A stretch of DNA of 64,000 nucleotides from contig JAFXSH010000069.1 of assembly GCA_017525805.1 (NCBI GenBank), positions 56,683 to 120,682 of the forward strand. The letters are read 5' to 3'. The notes under the pieces were generated by a model that saw only the letters and a program-made list of their open reading frames with translations, had not been told where the DNA came from and did no database searches. Shown here one piece after another: positions 1 through 7,589 of the stretch. Position 1 is the first letter of the stretch. Every line of letters begins with the position of its first letter. Source of the stretch: Clostridia bacterium (lineage in GTDB: Bacteria; Bacillota_A; Clostridia; Christensenellales; Aristaeellaceae). The position numbers were made by a program, and so were the translations under genes.

Positions 1-922
1 TGCGCATGATGTCGTTGGTGTGCATCTCCTGGAGCTTGAAGAACATATAGTGCTCCTCGTAATGCACGCACTCATGGTAGATGTAGTATTCGGAGTAATC
101 GCTAAAGCGGTGGTTGGTATTCACCACGATGGTGTTGGCAGGAACGCGAACCTCCTGCGGTTCTTCTTTGCTGTTGCTCTTGGCCTCTTTGACCAGGATA
201 GTGTCCTCCACGAAGAACAGGATGCTGGGAGTGGCGTTGTGGTTGTAGACAGGCAGCCTGATGATGGTAAGCCCCATGCGCTTTGCCAGCTCATAGGCGC
301 TGCGCACAGAAGGGTCGGTCAGGGCTTCGGGATGATAACGGCGCCAGAGCCGTTCCATTTCCTTGTCCATCTGCTTGTTGGAGTAGATGGGAATGAGGAA
401 GCAGCTCAGGGCCACCAGCTCCCGCTTTTCAAAATCAGCCTTGTCCACGAGGTCCTCGATGGTGCAGACGCAGTTTTTCTCAATGTCTCCAAAGAGAACC
501 ATGATGCCGACCCATTCCTTGACGCCTTCCTTGGTGTCCAGGTTGAGATGAACCTCCACATCCGCAATGAAGTGGGTGCGGTCCACCTTCCAGAAGCTCA
601 CATACTTGTAATCGCGCTGGAGCCAGTTGATTCGCTTGGTCGTGAAGGGAAAGGGCACGATCCTGCGCATGTTGCCGTTCTGGAGCTGGGTGTTGATATA
701 GCGGGTCATCATGGCCTTGTTCCTGTCGAAGAAGGGCTTGTTGATGGTGGTCACTTCGGACACCAGGATTCTCCGCTTGCCATCCTCCGTGGGGGTGCCG
801 ATAACCGTGGCGTCCTGTGGAATGACGCCGTTGGAGCAATCCTGCTCAATGGGCTGAGAATACTCAGGATGCTCGTCAATGGGCGCGTAGGGCGCGCCGA
901 GGTAATCGAATTCTTCCATCAT
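1..922 (-). CDS. ImmA/IrrE-like zinc metallopeptidase, C-terminus cut by window edge
   Basis: About 307 residues are visible, read leftwards from an ATG at 922 preceded by AAGGAG 7 nt upstream; the 3' end lies outside the window. Near the truncated end is HECVHYEEH, an HExxH zinc-binding motif like those of ImmA/IrrE peptidases, which in known systems cleave repressors. The preceding ~270 residues match no domain I recognise. The gene is divergent from an HTH/S24 repressor at 1295 across an operator-rich region, so the repressor is a plausible substrate; that link is inference. The long N-terminal extension is unlike the compact ImmA. Confidence 0.72.
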   Translation of the reverse strand, partial: MMEEFDYLGAPYAPIDEHPEYSQPIEQDCSNGVIPQDATVIGTPTEDGKRRILVSEVTTINKPFFDRNKAMMTRYINTQLQNGNMRRIVPFPFTTKRINWLQRDYKYVSFWKVDRTHFIADVEVHLNLDTKEGVKEWVGIMVLFGDIEKNCVCTIEDLVDKADFEKRELVALSCFLIPIYSNKQMDKEMERLWRRYHPEALTDPSVRSAYELAKRMGLTIIRLPVYNHNATPSILFFVEDTILVKEAKSNSKEEPQEVRVPANTIVVNTNHRFSDYSEYYIYHECVHYEEHYMFFKLQEMHTNDIMR

Positions 923-1184
923 GTTCTGCTCCTTGCTGGCACAACGTGCCTATCATGTTGTTGGTAAGGAGCCAGCACTGTTGATTTGGGGCTGAATCAA
1001 TTCAACTGGCTATCAAGAAAACAAGATCCACTTTGAATCCCGGTCTCGAATTCGTAGTGGAAGAAAACCATGTGTATATGATACGCCAATTAAAATAGAA
1101 TGTCAATGCCAAAAATATTTATTTTCCGCCAGTTCAACAAGTCTACATATTATAATGCGATTTTTCTGGCGTTTTTTCAGGGGC

Positions 1185-1235
1185 TTGACAAGCCGGTTTA
1201 ACTGGTATAGAATATAGACGCCAGTAAAAATGGCG
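1185..1235 (+). promoter_or_regulatory. Promoter and operator of the LexA-like repressor gene
   Basis: TTGACA (1185-1190), 17-nt spacer, TAGAAT (1208-1213). A perfect inverted repeat CGCCA-N7-TGGCG spans 1219-1235 just after the expected start site. Further CTGGC/GCCAG half-sites occur across 923-1180 (for example near 1010, 1123 and 1166). The intergenic region 923-1294 holds no gene; it is best read as a divergent control region autoregulated by the repressor. Confidence 0.7.
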
Positions 1236-1294
1236 TGAGATAAGTCCGATATCGATTCACGGCGCGAAGGAGCCCGTGGGTTGGGAGGTAGCGC

Positions 1295-2149
1295 ATGAAA
1301 AAGGGGTACAAGAACATTGCGGGACTGGAGAACCTGACCGTTGCCCAGATCAGACAGCGCAATCTGGAAACGTATGGCGAGAGCGTCAAGAAGTATCGGA
1401 TGAAGGCGGGCATGACCGTCGATCAGCTGGCAGACATTCTCCAGATTTCCAAGAGCTCGGTTCGCAACTGGGAGTGCGGTGTGGCGCGCCCTGATCCTGA
1501 GTACCTCTACCGCATGTTCACCATTCTGGATGTGGAGCCCAACGAGTTCTTCGGCATCGGCGGCATCGGCACGCTGCTGACGACGAATGAACGGGCGCTA
1601 CTGGGGCATTACCGTGCGCTGGATGCCGCGGGCAAAGAGGATCTGGAAAGCATCGCTGAGACGATGGTATCCAGGTCTGAGGTGCGCAGGCTGAAGACGA
1701 TCTACGATAAGATCAATCCGGTGAAGGACATGGGCAGGGTGGTCGCCGCGGGCGACGGCGCCGATTGGGAGGACTACCCGGAAGAGGAAGCCGTGCTGCT
1801 GTATGATTCACCTATGGTCAGCCGTGCGGATGAGGTGTTCAAGGTCAACGGCGACAGTATGGAGCCCCAGTTCCACGATGGCGATTCCGTCCTGGTGGAA
1901 TACTGCGAATCGGACGCGCTGTGTCCCGGCGACATCGGCGTCTTCATGGTACCGGGCCATGGCGGGGTCATTAAGCAGGTGGCCTGCGACAGACTGCATT
2001 CCCTCAATCCCAAGTTTGACGATATCGTTCCCGACGATGACGGCGCGCGCGCTGTTGGGCGGGTGCTGTGCCGGGTGACAAAGGACATGGTTCCCACGCA
2101 TGAAGAACGCATGCTGTATGAGGATGCCGAGGCAATGTTCTCTGAGTAA
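1295..2149 (+). CDS. LexA-type repressor: XRE HTH plus S24 self-cleaving peptidase
   Basis: 284 aa. A Cro/C1-type helix-turn-helix lies at about residues 30-65 and an S24/LexA peptidase at about 145-265. The catalytic pair is Ser188 (NGDSMEP) and Lys227 (GGVIKQV). An Ala152-Gly153 pair 35 residues before the serine is a candidate self-cleavage site. GGGAGGT precedes the ATG. S24 repressors cleave themselves after DNA damage and release their targets; a Y-family polymerase follows 105 bp downstream, which fits an SOS-type mobile cassette. Its operators are probably the CTGGC-type repeats upstream. An ImmA-like peptidase lies divergently, so two routes of inactivation may exist. Confidence 0.88.
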   Translation: MKKGYKNIAGLENLTVAQIRQRNLETYGESVKKYRMKAGMTVDQLADILQISKSSVRNWECGVARPDPEYLYRMFTILDVEPNEFFGIGGIGTLLTTNERALLGHYRALDAAGKEDLESIAETMVSRSEVRRLKTIYDKINPVKDMGRVVAAGDGADWEDYPEEEAVLLYDSPMVSRADEVFKVNGDSMEPQFHDGDSVLVEYCESDALCPGDIGVFMVPGHGGVIKQVACDRLHSLNPKFDDIVPDDDGARAVGRVLCRVTKDMVPTHEERMLYEDAEAMFSE

Positions 2150-2253
2150 GTAATAGAAGGCGGCGCGTCCATAGATTCCCTTGACGGTCGCCTTCCTTTT
2201 TCCCCATTAAACCGAACAAATATTCCCTTTGAAACACCGGGAAACCGGGAGGT

Positions 2254-3672
2254 GTGTTTCGTATACCCAAAAAGGAGCAGCGGACGTATATCGCCATCGA
2301 TATGAAGTCGTTTTATGCCTCGGTTGAATGCGTGTACCGGCACCTGGACCCGCTGAAGGCGAACCTCCTCGTGGCCGACGAGAGCCGGAGCGACCAGACG
2401 ATCTGCCTGGCCGTGTCTCCTGCATTAAAGGCCAAGGGCGTCCCCAGCCGGCCGCGGCTGTTCGAGGCCAAGCAGGCTATCCAGCAGTGGGAACGGCAGC
2501 ATCACGAGAAGATACCTTATTTGATTGCCGTTCCCCGCATGGCGGAGTATGAGCGCGTGTCCGCTCAGATCTACGGCATTTGCACGCACTATGTCGCTCC
2601 CTGCGATATCCACGTGTACAGCATAGACGAGAGTTTCATCGACTGCACACCGTACCTCCACTTTTACCGGGCGGAAGCGGAGAAAGCCAATGTTCACCCG
2701 GCGCACACCATGGCCATGACCATCATTCGGGATGTTCTCAAGACCACGGGCATCACGGCGACGGTTGGGATCGGCACCAACCTGTACCTGGCCAAGGTCG
2801 CTATGGACATCGTGGCCAAGAAGAAAGCTCCGGACGCAGACGGTGTGCGCATCGCGGAGCTCAACGAGGACAGCTATAAATATCTCCTGTGGGATCATAC
2901 TCCGCTGACGGACTTTTGGATGCTGGGGCCAGGGAAAGCCCGGCGATTGCAAAAGGCGTACCTCTTTACCATGGGCGACGTGGCCGCCAAGAGCCAGTAT
3001 GATATGGAGTGGTTCTATAAGAACTTCGGCGTGGACGCGGAGATTCTGGTGGATCACGCCTGGGGCGTTGAGCCGGTGACGATGAAGGATATAAAGGGCT
3101 ACCGCAGCGACAACCACAGCCTCTCCAACGGTCAGGTGCTCCCGAGACCCTACCACTACGAGGAGGCGCGGAACGTGCTGCGGGAGATGATCGAGGCGCT
3201 GGCCTACGATATGTTCAAGAAGAACATTGTGTCCCAGGTGTTCACCTGGTGGGTGAGCTACGACTACAAGAGCCTGAAGGAAGTGCCGGACTATACCGGA
3301 CCGGTAGCCATAGACTTTTATGGGCGGCTGCATCCGGCGCATGACAACGGGACCGTCCGAACTGCGCTGCCCACCAATAGCCCGGAGATGATCGCTTCCG
3401 CCATCCTTCGCCAGTTCGATGCCCTGGTTGACAACCGGCTCCTGTTTCGCAGACTGGGGGTGTGCGCCAACACGGTGAAGGACGACGACGGCGTCTTTCA
3501 GTTGGATATGTTCACCGACTACAAGGCGCTGGAGAAGGAAAAGCGCATCCAGGCGGCCATGATGGAGGTGCGGGGACGCTATGGCGCCAACGCTATCCTG
3601 AAAGGGAACAATTTCATCGAAGGCGCGACCATGCGGGAACGCAACGAGCAGATCGGCGGACACCGCGCGTAA
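2254..3672 (+). CDS. Y-family (UmuC/UvrX-type) translesion DNA polymerase
   Basis: 472 aa. AIDMKSFYASVE carries the first catalytic Asp and YSIDESFID the SxDE metal site of Y-family polymerases, which copy past DNA lesions. The C-terminal part forms the little-finger region. The only start upstream of motif I is a GTG at 2254 (in-frame stop at 2230). GGGAGG lies almost against it, so initiation may be weak or the start may differ. It follows an S24 repressor and precedes a YolD-like gene. UvrX/YqjW polymerases of Bacillus elements are likewise paired with yolD-type genes. Role: damage-inducible mutagenic repair, probably of an element rather than the host. Confidence 0.9.
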   Translation: MFRIPKKEQRTYIAIDMKSFYASVECVYRHLDPLKANLLVADESRSDQTICLAVSPALKAKGVPSRPRLFEAKQAIQQWERQHHEKIPYLIAVPRMAEYERVSAQIYGICTHYVAPCDIHVYSIDESFIDCTPYLHFYRAEAEKANVHPAHTMAMTIIRDVLKTTGITATVGIGTNLYLAKVAMDIVAKKKAPDADGVRIAELNEDSYKYLLWDHTPLTDFWMLGPGKARRLQKAYLFTMGDVAAKSQYDMEWFYKNFGVDAEILVDHAWGVEPVTMKDIKGYRSDNHSLSNGQVLPRPYHYEEARNVLREMIEALAYDMFKKNIVSQVFTWWVSYDYKSLKEVPDYTGPVAIDFYGRLHPAHDNGTVRTALPTNSPEMIASAILRQFDALVDNRLLFRRLGVCANTVKDDDGVFQLDMFTDYKALEKEKRIQAAMMEVRGRYGANAILKGNNFIEGATMRERNEQIGGHRA

Positions 3673-3684
3673 GGAGGGATAATA

Positions 3685-4134
3685 ATGCAGACCGTAGGTT
3701 ATATGCCAATGCCAGCGGACTTTCGGTACAAGGCCATCTATGATCGGGGCAAGCCCAGCCTGCCCAAGAAACATCCTATGATGGATACGGGCCATCGGGC
3801 GAAGATATTCGCGCCCTTTGATGCGCTGCGGGGCTTCAACTTTGCGATCATGAGCAAGGAAGTGCCCTATGTGCCCAAGCGCATTCTGGAAGAAGAGGAG
3901 CAGGCCGAACTGAACAGGCGCTTCACCATCCTGCATAACCTGACCTTCAATGGCCGGATGGCGAGGGTGAACAGACCGGTGGCCACCATCACCTATTATG
4001 TGCCCTGCGCGGACCGCAATCATGAAGCCTACGGCTGGAAGGGCACCTATACCACGATCAAGGACATCGTGTGGAACGTTGACTTCGTGAACATGACCGT
4101 GCTCGTCGGGAAAACGCGCGTCTGCTTGTTCTGA
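3685..4134 (+). CDS. YolD-like protein, C-terminus altered by a recombination junction
   Basis: 149 aa; ATG 12 bp after the polymerase stop with AAGGAGGG upstream. The segment HRAKIFAPFDALRGF (about residues 33-47) resembles the RAAQFxPFAAL core of YolD-like proteins that accompany Y-family polymerases in Firmicutes; in Bacillus YolD is thought to act with UvrX-type polymerases, as UmuD does with UmuC. The last ~10 residues overlap, in another frame, a serine-recombinase fragment, so the native C-terminus was probably replaced when the recombinase DNA joined here. Whether the protein still works is unknown. Confidence 0.65.
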   Translation: MQTVGYMPMPADFRYKAIYDRGKPSLPKKHPMMDTGHRAKIFAPFDALRGFNFAIMSKEVPYVPKRILEEEEQAELNRRFTILHNLTFNGRMARVNRPVATITYYVPCADRNHEAYGWKGTYTTIKDIVWNVDFVNMTVLVGKTRVCLF

Positions 4135-4673
4135 AAAATGAAGCCTATGTAGGTGACCGCCATCTTCAGAAAACCGCACCTCAGAATTACCTGACAAAGA
4201 AGCCAGATCCCAATGAAGCCTACGAGAGTAAGTATATCTACAACGACCATGAAGGCATAATTTCTCCGGCAATCTGGGATGCGGTGCAGGATCGGATGAA
4301 GAGGACAGAGGCTGAAAAGGCTAAAGGATTAAGCAACCGAAGCACGGCGCATTTTCTGTATGGGAAAGTGTTCTGTGCTGAGTGCGGAGAACCATACCGG
4401 CGCTTTACAGCCAAGCGTGTCTCTGGATACTACAAAACTTGGAGGTGCAGGGGGCGTGTGAAAACTGGCGAATGCGGATGCCGACATGTCAATGAAGTCG
4501 ACCTTTTGCACGAGATTTCAGACGAGCTGGGCTGGACTTGGCAAGGGGAAGATAACTTTGATGTCTGGGCTTTTATGGAGGGTGTAGACAAGGTGCTGGT
4601 CAGCAAGACTGGCGTTGAGATCGTCGCGGCGGGAAGGGCAGATTATGATGAGCAGGCCAAAGCTACAGCATGA
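4104..4673 (+). pseudogene. Serine recombinase C-terminal remnant (recombinase domain end plus zinc ribbon)
   Basis: From about 4104 the frame reads an ENARLLVLKNEAYVGD stretch, then IISPAIWDAVQDRM and a zinc ribbon CAECGEPYRR...CRGR...C. This is the usual order in the C-terminal half of large serine recombinases. The N-terminal catalytic resolvase domain is missing. An internal ATG at 4284 could give 129 aa, but without catalytic residues it would not recombine DNA. The remnant begins inside the 3' end of the YolD-like gene, marking a past insertion or deletion junction. Confidence 0.8.
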
Positions 4674-4688
4674 TTCGGAGGATGGGAT

Positions 4689-4832
4689 ATGAAGGAAGCT
4701 GATATAACGATGATCATGCACTTCGCGGAACTCATCACCAAGGAAGGCATTCCGCCTCGGTTGCAGGAGCTTCAGTTTGCAGCCCTGCGAGAGCTGCAGG
4801 CACAGCTTCAGTATTCAGCGGCAGATACTTAA
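4689..4832 (+). CDS. Small 47-aa protein after the recombinase remnant, function unknown
   Basis: ATG at 4689 with GGAGG upstream at 4677, 15 bp after the recombinase stop. The product is helical and Gln/Leu-rich (…RLQELQFAALRELQAQLQ…). Short ORFs like this often follow serine recombinases in mobile elements, but I do not recognise a family. Translation is supported only by the good ribosome site and position. Confidence 0.45.
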   Translation: MKEADITMIMHFAELITKEGIPPRLQELQFAALRELQAQLQYSAADT

Positions 4833-4903
4833 CTCCCTCGGCACCTAATAATTGCGCGGTGGCTTCGGCTGCCGCTTTTTCTTTTGGGAAAACTTGAAAT
4901 ACG

Positions 4904-4932
4904 TTGATGTTTCGGGGCTTTTGTGGTAAAAT
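4904..4932 (+). promoter_or_regulatory. Sigma-A promoter of the Rpn-type gene
   Basis: TTGATG (4904-4909), 17-nt spacer, TAAAAT (4927-4932), 28 bp before the ATG at 4961. It gives the Rpn gene its own transcription unit. Confidence 0.65.
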
Positions 4933-4960
4933 AAGTTTGGAAGTGTAGGAGGTGGATCAA

Positions 4961-5800
4961 ATGCCTGAAGCAAATCGAGAGTACAAGGATAGGCTGTTTA
5001 AGTTCATTTTCGGCAATCCGCAAAATCGAGCTTGGACACTGAGCCTTTACAACGCAGTCAACGGGACAACCTACACGGATGCTGAGAGCATAAGGCTTAC
5101 AACAATTGAAGATGCTGTCTACATGAACATGAAAAACGACGTTTCGTTCCTTGTGGCCAACATCATGAACTTCTACGAGCAACAGTCGACGTTTAATCCC
5201 AACATGCCGATGCGATTCCTGATTTATGCAGGAATGGTTTACGCTAAGTACATTGAGCAAAGTGACTCATACCATCAGTACAGCTCTTCTCAACAGAAAG
5301 CGCCGACCCCCAAGTGTATCTGTTTTTACAACGGCAAACAGGATAAGGAAGACAAGGTTATTTTGAGCCTGAAAGATGCATTTGATGAAGAAGCTGATAT
5401 TGAAGTCAAGGTTACCATGCTCAACATCAACTATGGTAGAAACAGAGAATTGCTGGATGCCTGTGAGCCACTTAAAGAGTATTCCTGGTTTGTCGCTACA
5501 GTAAATGAAAGTCAGAAAGAATTGAACAATCTGGAAGCAGCGGTGGATGAAGCAATTGACAAGATGCCGGATGACTGCCAAATCAAAGCGTTTCTCATTG
5601 AGAACCGAGCGGAGGTGAAACGTATGTGCATTACTGAGTACAATGAAGCAAGAACCAGAGCAGAAGATCGTGAAGAAGGCGGTTTTGCCATGCTTGTTAG
5701 CCTCGTAAGAAAGGGACTCCTTTCTGAAGACAAAGCAGCTGTTGAAGCCAACATGACAGTAGCGGAGTTCCGACAGAAGTCAGCCCTCGTGACTGCGTAA
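4961..5800 (+). CDS. Rpn family PD-(D/E)XK nuclease (recombination-promoting nuclease/putative transposase)
   Basis: 279 aa from ATG 4961 (AGGAGG at 4947-4952; the upstream GTG at 4952 lies inside that site). Family features: N-terminal KDRLFKFIFG, then LYNAVNGTTYTD, KNDVSFLVANIMNFYEQQST with the Asp and ExQ typical of the Rpn nuclease core, and NMPMRFLIYAG. Rpn proteins cut DNA; E. coli members act as toxic phage-defence proteins held in check by small proteins made from their own C-terminal part. The C-terminal motif here is RKGLLSEDKAAVEANMTVAEF. A 65-aa ORF 36 bp downstream has a similar motif. Base use is less GC-rich than in nearby housekeeping genes, suggesting acquisition. Confidence 0.78.
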   Translation: MPEANREYKDRLFKFIFGNPQNRAWTLSLYNAVNGTTYTDAESIRLTTIEDAVYMNMKNDVSFLVANIMNFYEQQSTFNPNMPMRFLIYAGMVYAKYIEQSDSYHQYSSSQQKAPTPKCICFYNGKQDKEDKVILSLKDAFDEEADIEVKVTMLNINYGRNRELLDACEPLKEYSWFVATVNESQKELNNLEAAVDEAIDKMPDDCQIKAFLIENRAEVKRMCITEYNEARTRAEDREEGGFAMLVSLVRKGLLSEDKAAVEANMTVAEFRQKSALVTA

Positions 5801-5835
5801 CATGTCTATGGTTAACTGACCAAGGGAAAAGCGAT

Positions 5836-6033
5836 ATGTGTGAAAAAGTAGATAGCCTGATTAAGCAGACAAGAATGTTTGACCTTTTCGGTTATGTACA
5901 GAGAGGAACAATGACCATCAAGAACGCGGCATTGGAGGCAAGCCTTCCAACAAAAGAGTTCAAAGCAGAAATGCTGAAATATGGTTATACTCTCCCGACC
6001 AGGACCAGAAAACCTGCTCAATCGGTTCAATAA
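5836..6033 (+). CDS. Small protein resembling the C-terminus of the Rpn nuclease; possible antitoxin
   Basis: 65 aa, ATG at 5836, 36 bp after the Rpn stop and with no promoter of its own visible. Residues ~18-43 (FGYVQRGTMTIKNAALEASL...EF) align with the Rpn C-terminal helix (VRKGLLSEDKAAVEANM...EF): V, G, AA, EA and EF are shared with conservative changes between. In E. coli, C-terminal Rpn fragments inhibit the full-length nuclease, so a separate gene of this kind could be an inhibitor; this is inference. The ribosome site is weak (AAGGGAAAAG). A terminator follows directly. Confidence 0.5.
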   Translation: MCEKVDSLIKQTRMFDLFGYVQRGTMTIKNAALEASLPTKEFKAEMLKYGYTLPTRTRKPAQSVQ

Positions 6034-6040
6034 GGGAGCG

Positions 6041-6105
6041 AAAAGCCCTGGTACGTTTCCAGCTTTGTCAACCGCGACAGTCTGGGATGGGTACTAGGGC
6101 TTTTT
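6041..6105. terminator. Convergent terminator between the Rpn unit and the XRE gene
   Basis: Arms AAAAGCCCTGGTAC (6041-6054) and GTACTAGGGCTTTT (6091-6104), 14 bp with one G-U, flanked by A and T runs on either side, so it can act in both directions. Confidence 0.65.
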
Positions 6106-6356
6106 CAGTCTTCGGAACCTTCCTCGAATGAATAGTCGTTCAGCTCTTTAAAGTCCAGAAACTCGGACAGGGTCATGTTGAAGGCGATGGCCAGCTTGTG
6201 GAGCGTCCGCACACGGGGATTCTTGGTAAGCCCGCGCACGATGTTGTCCAGGGTGGATTGCCGAACATCACTCATGGTGGCCAGTTTGTTAATGGCGATC
6301 CCGCGCTCGGCGCACAGCTGGCGAATGCGACGAATATAAATGTCATTGTACTCCAT
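6105..6356 (-). CDS. Small XRE (Cro/C1) transcriptional regulator
   Basis: 83 aa. IRRIRQLCAERGIAINKLATMSDVRQSTLDNIVRG is a helix-turn-helix of the XRE family; the tail is acidic and there is no effector domain. Its start faces three palindromes of the ACCCGTATACGGGT type, the obvious candidate operators. Spontaneous regulators of this size are common in phages and integrative elements. Confidence 0.8.
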   Translation of the reverse strand: MEYNDIYIRRIRQLCAERGIAINKLATMSDVRQSTLDNIVRGLTKNPRVRTLHKLAIAFNMTLSEFLDFKELNDYSFEEGSED

Positions 6357-6379
6357 ACGATCACCCTTATGATGAACTT

Positions 6380-6489
6380 ACCCGTTTATGGGTTGTATCC
6401 ATGATAAGGGCTTTTCATGCAGCATCTACCCGTATACGGGTTGACTTTCCGCTGATTATTTTGTATTCTAACATTACCCGTATGCGGGT
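6380..6489. promoter_or_regulatory. Three 14-bp palindromic operators spaced exactly 48 bp apart
   Basis: ACCCGTTTATGGGT (6380-6393), ACCCGTATACGGGT (6428-6441), ACCCGTATGCGGGT (6476-6489). Start-to-start spacing is 48 bp twice, while the DNA between them is not repeated. The middle copy is a perfect palindrome. They lie between the leftward XRE gene and a rightward promoter. Confidence 0.8.
6441..6469 (+). promoter_or_regulatory. Rightward promoter nested between operators 2 and 3
   Basis: TTGACT (6441-6446), 17-nt spacer, TATTCT (6464-6469). The -35 abuts operator 2, and operator 3 covers the expected start site, so binding there should block transcription. It points towards the double-HTH gene at 6700; 6490-6699 otherwise holds no recognisable gene. 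Confidence 0.55.
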
Positions 6490-6574
6490 TAATCATGCGG
6501 ATACAAAAGCGAGGCGGATAAAATGGGAGAAGAGTTAGGGTAATAAAGTAGGTATTGTGGTGACTGTTTTGCGC

Positions 6575-6594
6575 AACCACAAGATATTGTGGTT
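6575..6594. repeat. Perfect inverted repeat upstream of the double-HTH gene
   Basis: AACCACAA-GATA-TTGTGGTT; an extra TATTGTGGT occurs at 6553-6561. It may be an operator of the 6700 gene or a hairpin in its leader. Confidence 0.4.
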
Positions 6595-6699
6595 TTGGAG
6601 CAACCGTAGCACCAGGGTCAAGGGCGGTTCATTGGCAACAAATTCTTCACTGCCCGGGCGCACAAAAATAAAGCCTGTTTAGCGGCCAAAAACAAGGAA

Positions 6700-7086
6700 A
6701 TGTTGGGCTTATTGCACAAAAAGCGAAAACGCATGGGGCTAAACCAGATTGACTTCGGAAATCTGATAGGCAAACCCGGACCCTATATATCGAATCTCGA
6801 AAGCGGTCAGCGCGGTGTTTCCGATGCCGTATGGGACAAAGTTAGCAAATTGGACGAGACGGCCATTCATAGGGAGAAAAACCAGAAGAAGACCAAGCCG
6901 AAGGGTTGTGGTTTGATAAAAGAAAACATAACCGCACTCCGAACCTTCCTTGGCCTTTCCCAAGAGGAGTTTGCTTTCTCTATCTCTCGCTCATCAGGTT
7001 TTATCAGCAGTCTTGATACCGGAAGATCTAATGCAAGCCAGGAAACGATTGATAGAATTTGTAGTGTATCACCCTTCATAGCATAA
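6700..7086 (+). CDS. Regulator with two tandem XRE helix-turn-helix domains
   Basis: 128 aa. The first HTH is residues ~3-48 (KKRKRMGLNQIDFGNLIG...ISNLESG) and the second ~74-125 (NITALRTFLGLSQEEFAFSIS...ISSLDTG), joined by a Lys-rich linker. Two complete XRE heads in one short protein suggest a single chain able to bind both halves of a palindrome. No effector domain. The ribosome site is weak (AAGGAA). Confidence 0.65.
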   Translation: MLGLLHKKRKRMGLNQIDFGNLIGKPGPYISNLESGQRGVSDAVWDKVSKLDETAIHREKNQKKTKPKGCGLIKENITALRTFLGLSQEEFAFSISRSSGFISSLDTGRSNASQETIDRICSVSPFIA

Positions 7087-7123
7087 CAGTTATACTGAGA
7101 ATAGTATAAAAACCGAGTTTGAG

Positions 7124-7157
7124 CCGCAGGAAAATTTTCTGCGGTTTTTTTATTTTT
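7124..7157 (+). terminator. Rho-independent terminator after the double-HTH gene
   Basis: CCGCAG (7124-7129) and CTGCGG (7139-7144) around GAAAATTTT, followed by seven T and more. It closes the accessory region. Confidence 0.8.
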
Positions 7158-7162
7158 GGGTC

Positions 7163-7207
7163 TTGCATTTTGGATTGTCTTAGTGTATTATGTACATAGT
7201 TCACTAA
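7163..7207 (+). promoter_or_regulatory. Promoter and operator of the GntR/ABC operon
   Basis: TTGCAT (7163-7168), 17-nt spacer, TATTAT (7186-7191). The inverted repeat TTAGTG (7180-7185) / CACTAA (7202-7207) brackets the -10, a layout typical of autorepression by YtrA-type GntR regulators. Confidence 0.72.
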
Positions 7208-7232
7208 AACACTCAGGAAGGAGGGGGGACGG

Positions 7233-7583
7233 ATGCAGTACGATCCCATGCGGCCCATCTGGCTGCAGGTGATGGGAGAAATCGAAACGTCCATCGCCGC
7301 CGGGGCGCGGCAGCCGGGGGAAAAGCTGCCGGGAGGCCGGGAACTAGCCGTCGCTTACGGCATCAACCCCAACACCGCCGCGCGGGTGTATCAGGAACTG
7401 GAAAAAGCGGGGCTGTGCGAAACCCGGCGGGGGATGGGCACCTATGTGACCGCCGACGAAGGGCGGATCGACGCACTGCGGGAGGAACTGGCCCGGCAGG
7501 CTGTGGAACTGTTTCTCAAGAAAATCGAAAGCTTGGGCATCACCCGGCAGGAAGCCGCGGGGATGATCCTGAAGGAGGAATAA
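7233..7583 (+). CDS. GntR family regulator, YtrA subfamily
   Basis: 116 aa; AAGGAGGGGGG precedes the ATG. The winged HTH is at residues ~8-72 (PIWLQVMGEIETSIAAG...LPGGRELAVAYGINPNTAARVYQELEKAG), followed by a short helical tail instead of a ligand domain, the YtrA hallmark. Such proteins repress the ABC transporter operon in which they lie, often one responding to cell-wall antibiotics. The ABC genes follow with 6-bp gaps, so the three form one operon. Confidence 0.9.
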   Translation: MQYDPMRPIWLQVMGEIETSIAAGARQPGEKLPGGRELAVAYGINPNTAARVYQELEKAGLCETRRGMGTYVTADEGRIDALREELARQAVELFLKKIESLGITRQEAAGMILKEE

Positions 7584-7589
7584 GCGAAA

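Noticed and set aside
20..967. A 315-codon open frame on the plus strand
   Set aside because: It is antisense to the HExxH peptidase gene, which has a good ribosome site and recognisable motifs; the plus-strand translation has no family pattern.
4961..5800. A functional transposase of an insertion sequence
   Set aside because: Rpn proteins are sometimes annotated as transposases, but no terminal inverted repeats or target duplications are visible around the gene.
6380..6489. A short CRISPR array, because of regular spacing
   Set aside because: The repeats are 14-bp operator-like palindromes, there are only three, and no cas genes are present.
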